From: Straminergon stramineum
Lineage: Eukaryota; Streptophyta; Bryopsida; Hypnales; Calliergonaceae
NCBI GenBank assembly: GCA_963920665.1
Contig: OY987265.1
Location: forward strand, 38,197,001 to 38,261,000
DNA length: 64,000 nt
Direction of reading: 5' to 3'
This document shows, piece after piece, positions 59,350 to 64,000 of the stretch (position 1 is the first letter of the stretch; every line of letters starts with the position of its first letter). Below the pieces are notes generated by a model that was not told the origin of the DNA, did no database searches, and worked only from the letters and a program-made list of their open reading frames with translations. A program made the translations under genes and the position numbers.

Positions 59350-59935
59350 TGTCGTTAATGGTTCATTGGTAGGAATTTAGTTGCATTGCTGTGTTGTAGA
59401 TGATTCATACATTGGCTAATGGAGAGTTGATTGAGCTTCTGGATCGATTTATGGAGATTCTTCCTTCACCGATCTCTCCTATACGCTCATCCGTTTATTA
59501 CGTTCTTCTCAAAAATGACATTCTAGAGTTTCCTGCACACATGCGCTACAATTTTCTCGAATTCAAAAGTTGGGACACTAGGTGGTAACGAGGTTGTAGT
59601 GTATGTCTGATTCGAAGCTTGCTTGGTGATTTGTGTATGTCGTAACTGATTCATTAGTAGGACTCAGTTCCATTGCTGTGTTGTAGATGGTCCACTGATC
59701 GGGTGCCTGAGGGTTCATTAAGCTTCTGAGTCGATTTATGGAGATGCTTCCTTCACCTTTCTCTACTGAGCAGGCAACTTCTTTCTTGTAACATTCTCTG
59801 AAATGATTTTCTAGAATATCTTGAGCATTTGCTACACTTGTAAAGTCGGGACGCTAGGTGATAAGATCAACGAGGTTTGAGTGTATGTGCCCAGTTCCAT
59901 TGCTATCCGATTCGAAGCTTACTTGGTAACCATGT
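59350..59935 (+). repeat. two-copy ~300-bp tandem duplication upstream of the oxygenase gene
   Basis: Copy 1 (~59355-59640) and copy 2 (~59650-59925) share TTCATTRGTAGGA, TTGCTGTGTTGTAGATG, CGATTTATGGAGATKCTTCC and CCGATTCGAAGCTT-type text. The ORF at 59400-59588 is open only in copy 1, so it is not conserved coding. The duplication falls inside the proposed first intron. Confidence 0.75.
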
Positions 59936-59950
59936 TTGCCGGCATTGCAG

Positions 59951-62900
59951 ATAGAGAACGCGGAAAACAACGGCAACGGAGATGAATTGAAAGCCAAGCG
60001 GCGAGTATTCTTTGAAACTCTCCTGGCCGCAACGAGAGAGACTCCCTCGGATGGAAAGCCTTTTGCCACATGTGGATTAATTGACGGCCACCTTCTTGGA
60101 TCCCTTGGCGTTGAAGGTCTCCCAGTCGAGTTACGTCTCCCACTCTATCCTCGCGGTGCTGCAGCACTACGCAGCGTGAGCAAACCACTCTCTTCCGACG
60201 GGCAACGCATGCCCACGCTCTGTTTTCAAAGAGCTTGGCAACTGGACGCGTCCAAGGTGAGCTTCCCGAACGACCCCCGTTTCCTCACACGGATCCAAGA
60301 GCTTGCTACTCACGCAGTGAAGGAATTAGAGCCCGAGAATCGCCTTCCAGTCGAAGCGCATCTCTACGAACTGCTTTATTTAGAGCCTGGTGGTCATTTC
60401 AAGGCTCATCGTGATACGGAGAAGGAGCCTGGGATGTTCGGGACTTTGGTTGTGCAGTTGCCGACTCGTGGGGGCTTCGAAGGTGGTGAGCTCGTTGTCA
60501 GTCATAGAAGAGAAATGGAGGTCTTCAACTGTACCGAGGAAGCCTCAACGAGAATTTTCTATACTGCGTTCTTGGCGGAATGTGAGCATTTTCTGGAGCC
60601 TGTGGAGGAAGGGAGGCGGCTGTGTTTGAGTTTCAACTTGGTTCGACGGAATGTGGTGCGAGAGAGTAATTTTGAGACTCCCTTGTTTAAAAAGGTCGAA
60701 GATGCGTTGCGTCCCTGGTTGGAGGCAGTTGACAAGGAAGAGTCGAAATCGAAGCTCTATCCTACCATACTGGCCGTCCCGCTCCAGCACAAGTACACGC
60801 CAGCAAATCTATCTTTCGTTGGACTGAAGGGAGAAGACGCGGACTTGTGCCAGGTGCTTGTAAATTGCTTAGAGAGAAGCCTGGATGTTCATCTGGTCCG
60901 TATGACGCTGGAAAAAATGGGCACCCCTGCAGGTATGTATTCCCTAAAATCTTAAATATTTTCATTTACGTGCTTCTCAAAGATTTATTTTACATGTGAT
61001 GTACTCTTTTCAATGACCATAGAGGTGAACTTCGATTTGTGTAAAGTGTGTAAACACTAAATCTGTTGACATTTCGATTTTGCACTTTGATTTTAGCTTA
61101 ACACAGAATCAATGTGCAAAAATTTTAGGCGACACAAGTTTTTAGATAGTTGTAGGCAAAGGCTCGAAGTTCACCTGCATGGCGAATGAAACCTCTCCCT
61201 TACTATACAGTGAATGGTGAATGGTGGATGGAGACTTCACATTACCGGTTCGTGGATTTTTGTAATGAACTTTGTGCTTTTATATCTTCAGTGCCAGGAG
61301 AGTTTCCGCGTGCGAAATTTAGGGCACCGTGGTCAGATGTGGCATTCAGGATGGTTGACGTCCACGATAGGCAAATAGCCACGTCCGTTTGGGTTGGTGT
61401 CGACGATCAGAAACTCCTATTTTTTCGTCGGTACGTCGACTCTACGACGGAGCTTGTGCTCGGCAGTGAAGAAAAGCTGTTCTACAAATACCCAGACGAA
61501 TTCGAATACAACGGCCGGACGGGGAGCAAAGGTCCTTCCCTTTGTTACTTCTACCACCGAGCTGTGGTCGTGATTTGGCCCAAAAGCAAAGCAGTTGCGA
61601 CCATCACTGAATCTCGACATCCCGACAACACGTACTTTAATAGCAGCGCTCTAGTAGTTGCCGAGGTTTTGAGTATGGTGAACATGGTGGAGCGTTTGCA
61701 CACCGAGAGAGACCGACACGCTCCTTTAGTGCTGCGTCAGTTGTTGGCTCATTGTGAGAAGAAATATGAAGGAATTTGGGAAATCCAGGACCGTAATACA
61801 GCGAAGGCACGTTGCGTTAGTTCTCGACTGTTGGACATGTGTATTGTAGCTGGCGATTTCACAGACACCCTGAGGGTCCTCAAATTGCATTCGGAGATCC
61901 TTCAAGTGCAGAAGTATGATTCGGACGGCCATCCTTCTCATAAATCCCCGTGGTTCATTGGACTGCGAAACCAGTTCGTGTGTAAGTCCATCGCGGATGC
62001 TGTGCATTCCCATGGTTGGACAGCGTGTGGAGAGGCTGTGTTGCTCTTGTTGCAGAAGAATCGCCTTATAGCAGAGGGTAAATTCTATGCGCAGCTTGCT
62101 GTGGAGCTTCAGCAGTTGGGGCACCCCGACGAAGCTCTGTTGATCGCTTCGAAGACGATGAAGCTGGTGTTAGGTTCGGAAAGAGATTTTTACCATTCAC
62201 AGCTTCTACCCTCTGTGGTCAAGATGCTGTGCATCTCCGAGAAGTGCCTGCAGGAACTCAGCATTCAGTTCACAATGTGGGTGAAAGTAATGGATATCGA
62301 TCGGATTATCAAAGTGCTAAACCTGTTGTCCACGTCAATGTTGAAGGGATCAGTGGACGAGCAGAGAATTGCAGTGAAACAGGATTCGGCTATTTTTCTC
62401 TTGTTTCTTACATTCTTTGATATGCTCGTTGCACGAGACTTCCAGAACGTGCCGTCGTATATTATAGTAGGTCTAGTCGACAGGTTCATTTTGCTTGGTG
62501 ACAGCAAGGTCTTGAACAGTCTTATGCGACCGCTACTGCGTCAAGCGGACCTTCACCCAGAGCAGTACTGTCTGAAAGAGTTGCTCGCTTCAGATCTTTT
62601 GTGGAATGTATTGGTGGTTGACGCGCAAGGCAAGGACACTTTGAGAGCTCTTTTGGAACCCCGTCTTGCATGGCTGACTAGTTCTCAGAAGCCGGAGTTC
62701 AATTGGTGTCAGCCTTTTGCATACCTTCCATGGCATCCAATAATCGAAGAATTCCTTAGGGGTCCTCAGAGAAGTTTAACTTACCAATTTGTGAGCAACC
62801 TCCCTGAGGCAAGAAAACTTGCTCTCTTATTTGATGGTCAGTACCATGATGGTTATTCTGCTATTGGAGCCGAGGGCGGGCGGGGTGCTGGAGCATACTG

Positions 62901-63207
62901 TGAGATTGTGAAGTCCCGCGTTGCTTTTGAACACGTTTTGAAACGTAGGGAGCTAGAACAACTAGAGACGAAGAAATTAAAGGATAAACTTCAAATTATC
63001 CGGGAGTTGTATGATGGACCAGGAGCAACAGTAAAACAAGAGAGTGTGAAAGAGCGGGGCGAAATACGAGCTGCAGAAGAAGCTGGAGTTAAAAGAAAGA
63101 GACTAAATGAAGAAGGGATAGAAATTCAAGCTGCAGAAGAAGCTCCAGAAGAAGCAAAGAAGCCTCGCGGTTCTGGGGTTCCAAGTAATCCTCTCGATCT
63201 CTGTTAA
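59951..63207 (+). CDS. 2OG-Fe(II) oxygenase (prolyl-4-hydroxylase-like fold) fused to a large unknown C-terminal region
   Basis: Two long exons, 59951-60932 and 61211-63207, join in phase across a 278-base GT-AG intron (donor GCAG/GTATGT, acceptor CTTACTATACAG). With the proposed mini-exon at 59117 the product is 994 aa. Residues ~100-235 hold a P4H-like double-stranded beta-helix: LEPGGHFKAHRDTEK gives the iron ligands H155 and D157, GTLVVQLPT and GGELVV follow, and ECEHFLEPVEEGRRL gives H215 with R224 or R225 for the 2OG carboxylate. All ligands are present, so activity is likely; the substrate is unknown. The remaining ~660 residues are soluble, partly helical, and match nothing I recognise. 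The end has an acidic/basic tail with an NLS-like VKRKR near 956 and KKPR, plus a duplicated EIxAAEEA unit. A nuclear or cytosolic role is inference. The two parts would look like two genes if the intron were missed. Confidence 0.85.
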
Positions 63208-64000
63208 TTCACTGTACTGTACTGTACAATACATTACTGATCTTCTGTCCGGAAAACTTGTCTTGGTGTGAGACTTACTTGATAACGTCCCGCTATTTTG
63301 ATATGATTACCGGTACTCACAGCTATCCTTACGCATTGGACACGTTTTGTGTGGATACGATGATATCATCTCGAACCTGTGGAACATTTTCTGAATCTGA
63401 ATTTGAGACCTACGTCACGCAGGTTTCCTGAGACTTTGATCTCTTCTCAGTCGATTCCCATCTGAACTTGCAAAAATACCAAGAACACAAAGCAGTAATT
63501 TATTCCACAATCTTCATGTTACCATGTTTTGAGTGGTGCTGTATTGCTGTCTGTTTGAAATCACACTACTGTCGGCAGGTGCTGCTGATAGTGCTTCTGA
63601 TATCTGTCCATCTCCCCATTGTTAACAGGGCCTCTGCTTCTTGGTTTTTAAATTTTCATTTTCATTATCGCTGTGAGGATGAAATTGAAGGAATTCTTGA
63701 TGTCATCGAAAACCTTGTTGTTGTCAAGATACTTAGGCTCTCTTCAAGTTAAAAAGAGACCCTTCTACAATTCGGCAATATTGTTATGATAACGGCAGGT
63801 TCACTGTCGGTACCCATAATCCTAATTCAGCTTTTTTGATTGAGAAGCTCAGAATATTGGTTAATTGGTTCTCGTCGATAAACTCAAACCAAAGGGTGTC
63901 AAGAGGGAATAAACCCTCATGATTCCCATCACAAGTTTATTACCAAATTGGGCACAACACAATTCTTCGAAGTTCTAGCCTCCTCGTACAACAGAACCCT
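63208..64000. other. 3' flank of the oxygenase gene; no further gene identified
   Basis: Directly after the stop is a CTGTACTGTACTGTACAATA run, then ordinary mixed sequence. The ORF at 63468-63752 has hydrophobic stretches but no motif or conserved texture. The last bases may approach another gene outside the window. Confidence 0.4.

Noticed and set aside
59400..59588. 62-codon ORF starting ATGATTCATACA
   Set aside because: Its duplicate copy ~300 bases downstream is broken by a stop almost at once, and it cannot be spliced in phase to the oxygenase exon with a good donor.
61186..61210. ATG at 61186 as the start of a separate 673-aa gene
   Set aside because: The strong acceptor at 61210 and in-phase joining to the upstream oxygenase exon make one gene far more likely.
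60545..62507. Minus-strand ORFs within the oxygenase gene
   Set aside because: Shadows of the real plus-strand exons; no domain.
37957..63207. Metabolic gene cluster of GAD, GT61 and oxygenase
   Set aside because: Genes are 12-18 kb apart, differ in likely compartment and pathway, and nothing indicates co-function.

Overview
The window reads as a nuclear chromosome segment of a land plant. All gene models except one are split by GT-AG introns, and the gene set is plant-typical: plastid-type 4-alpha-glucanotransferase, ureide permease, glutamate decarboxylase with the plant C-terminal tail, a GT61 glycosyltransferase and a large 2-oxoglutarate/Fe(II) oxygenase. Coding blocks are GC-balanced and sit in long, strongly AT-rich DNA made largely of small transposon relics. 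An intronless DPE1, the odd GAD tail and the repeat content make me favour a non-seed plant (bryophyte or lycophyte), but I cannot name a species from sequence alone.

Layout. 1-2357: possible 3' end of an unidentified gene, then AT-rich DNA with a small foldback. 2358-4895 (-): intronless DPE1-like gene. 5983-10353 (-): ureide permease in seven exons whose junctions I could place exactly (412 aa). 10354-37800: about 27 kb without a convincing gene, filled with foldback elements, MITEs and decayed repeats. 37957-41306 (+): glutamate decarboxylase in seven exons (515 aa), preceded by a TATA box and followed by a ~52-bp tandem repeat array. 41.8-53 kb: repeat-rich again. 53884-56888 (+): GT61 glycosyltransferase in three exons. 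57.6-58.3 kb: a decayed gene fragment. 59.1-63.2 kb (+): a 2OG-Fe(II) oxygenase fused, across one intron, to a ~660-residue C-terminal region I do not recognise.

The genes do not form a pathway cluster; each encodes a separate metabolic or cell-wall function, and no operon-like logic applies. The most unusual feature is a set of at least a dozen elements of 0.27-1.4 kb, bounded by TTAA and starting with a CCCCTAAAGGACC-like inverted repeat. TTAA target duplication plus CCC-starting termini is the signature of piggyBac transposons, a superfamily not normally listed for land plants. A second pattern is repeated local tandem duplication in UTRs and introns of the genes, in one case copying a splice acceptor.
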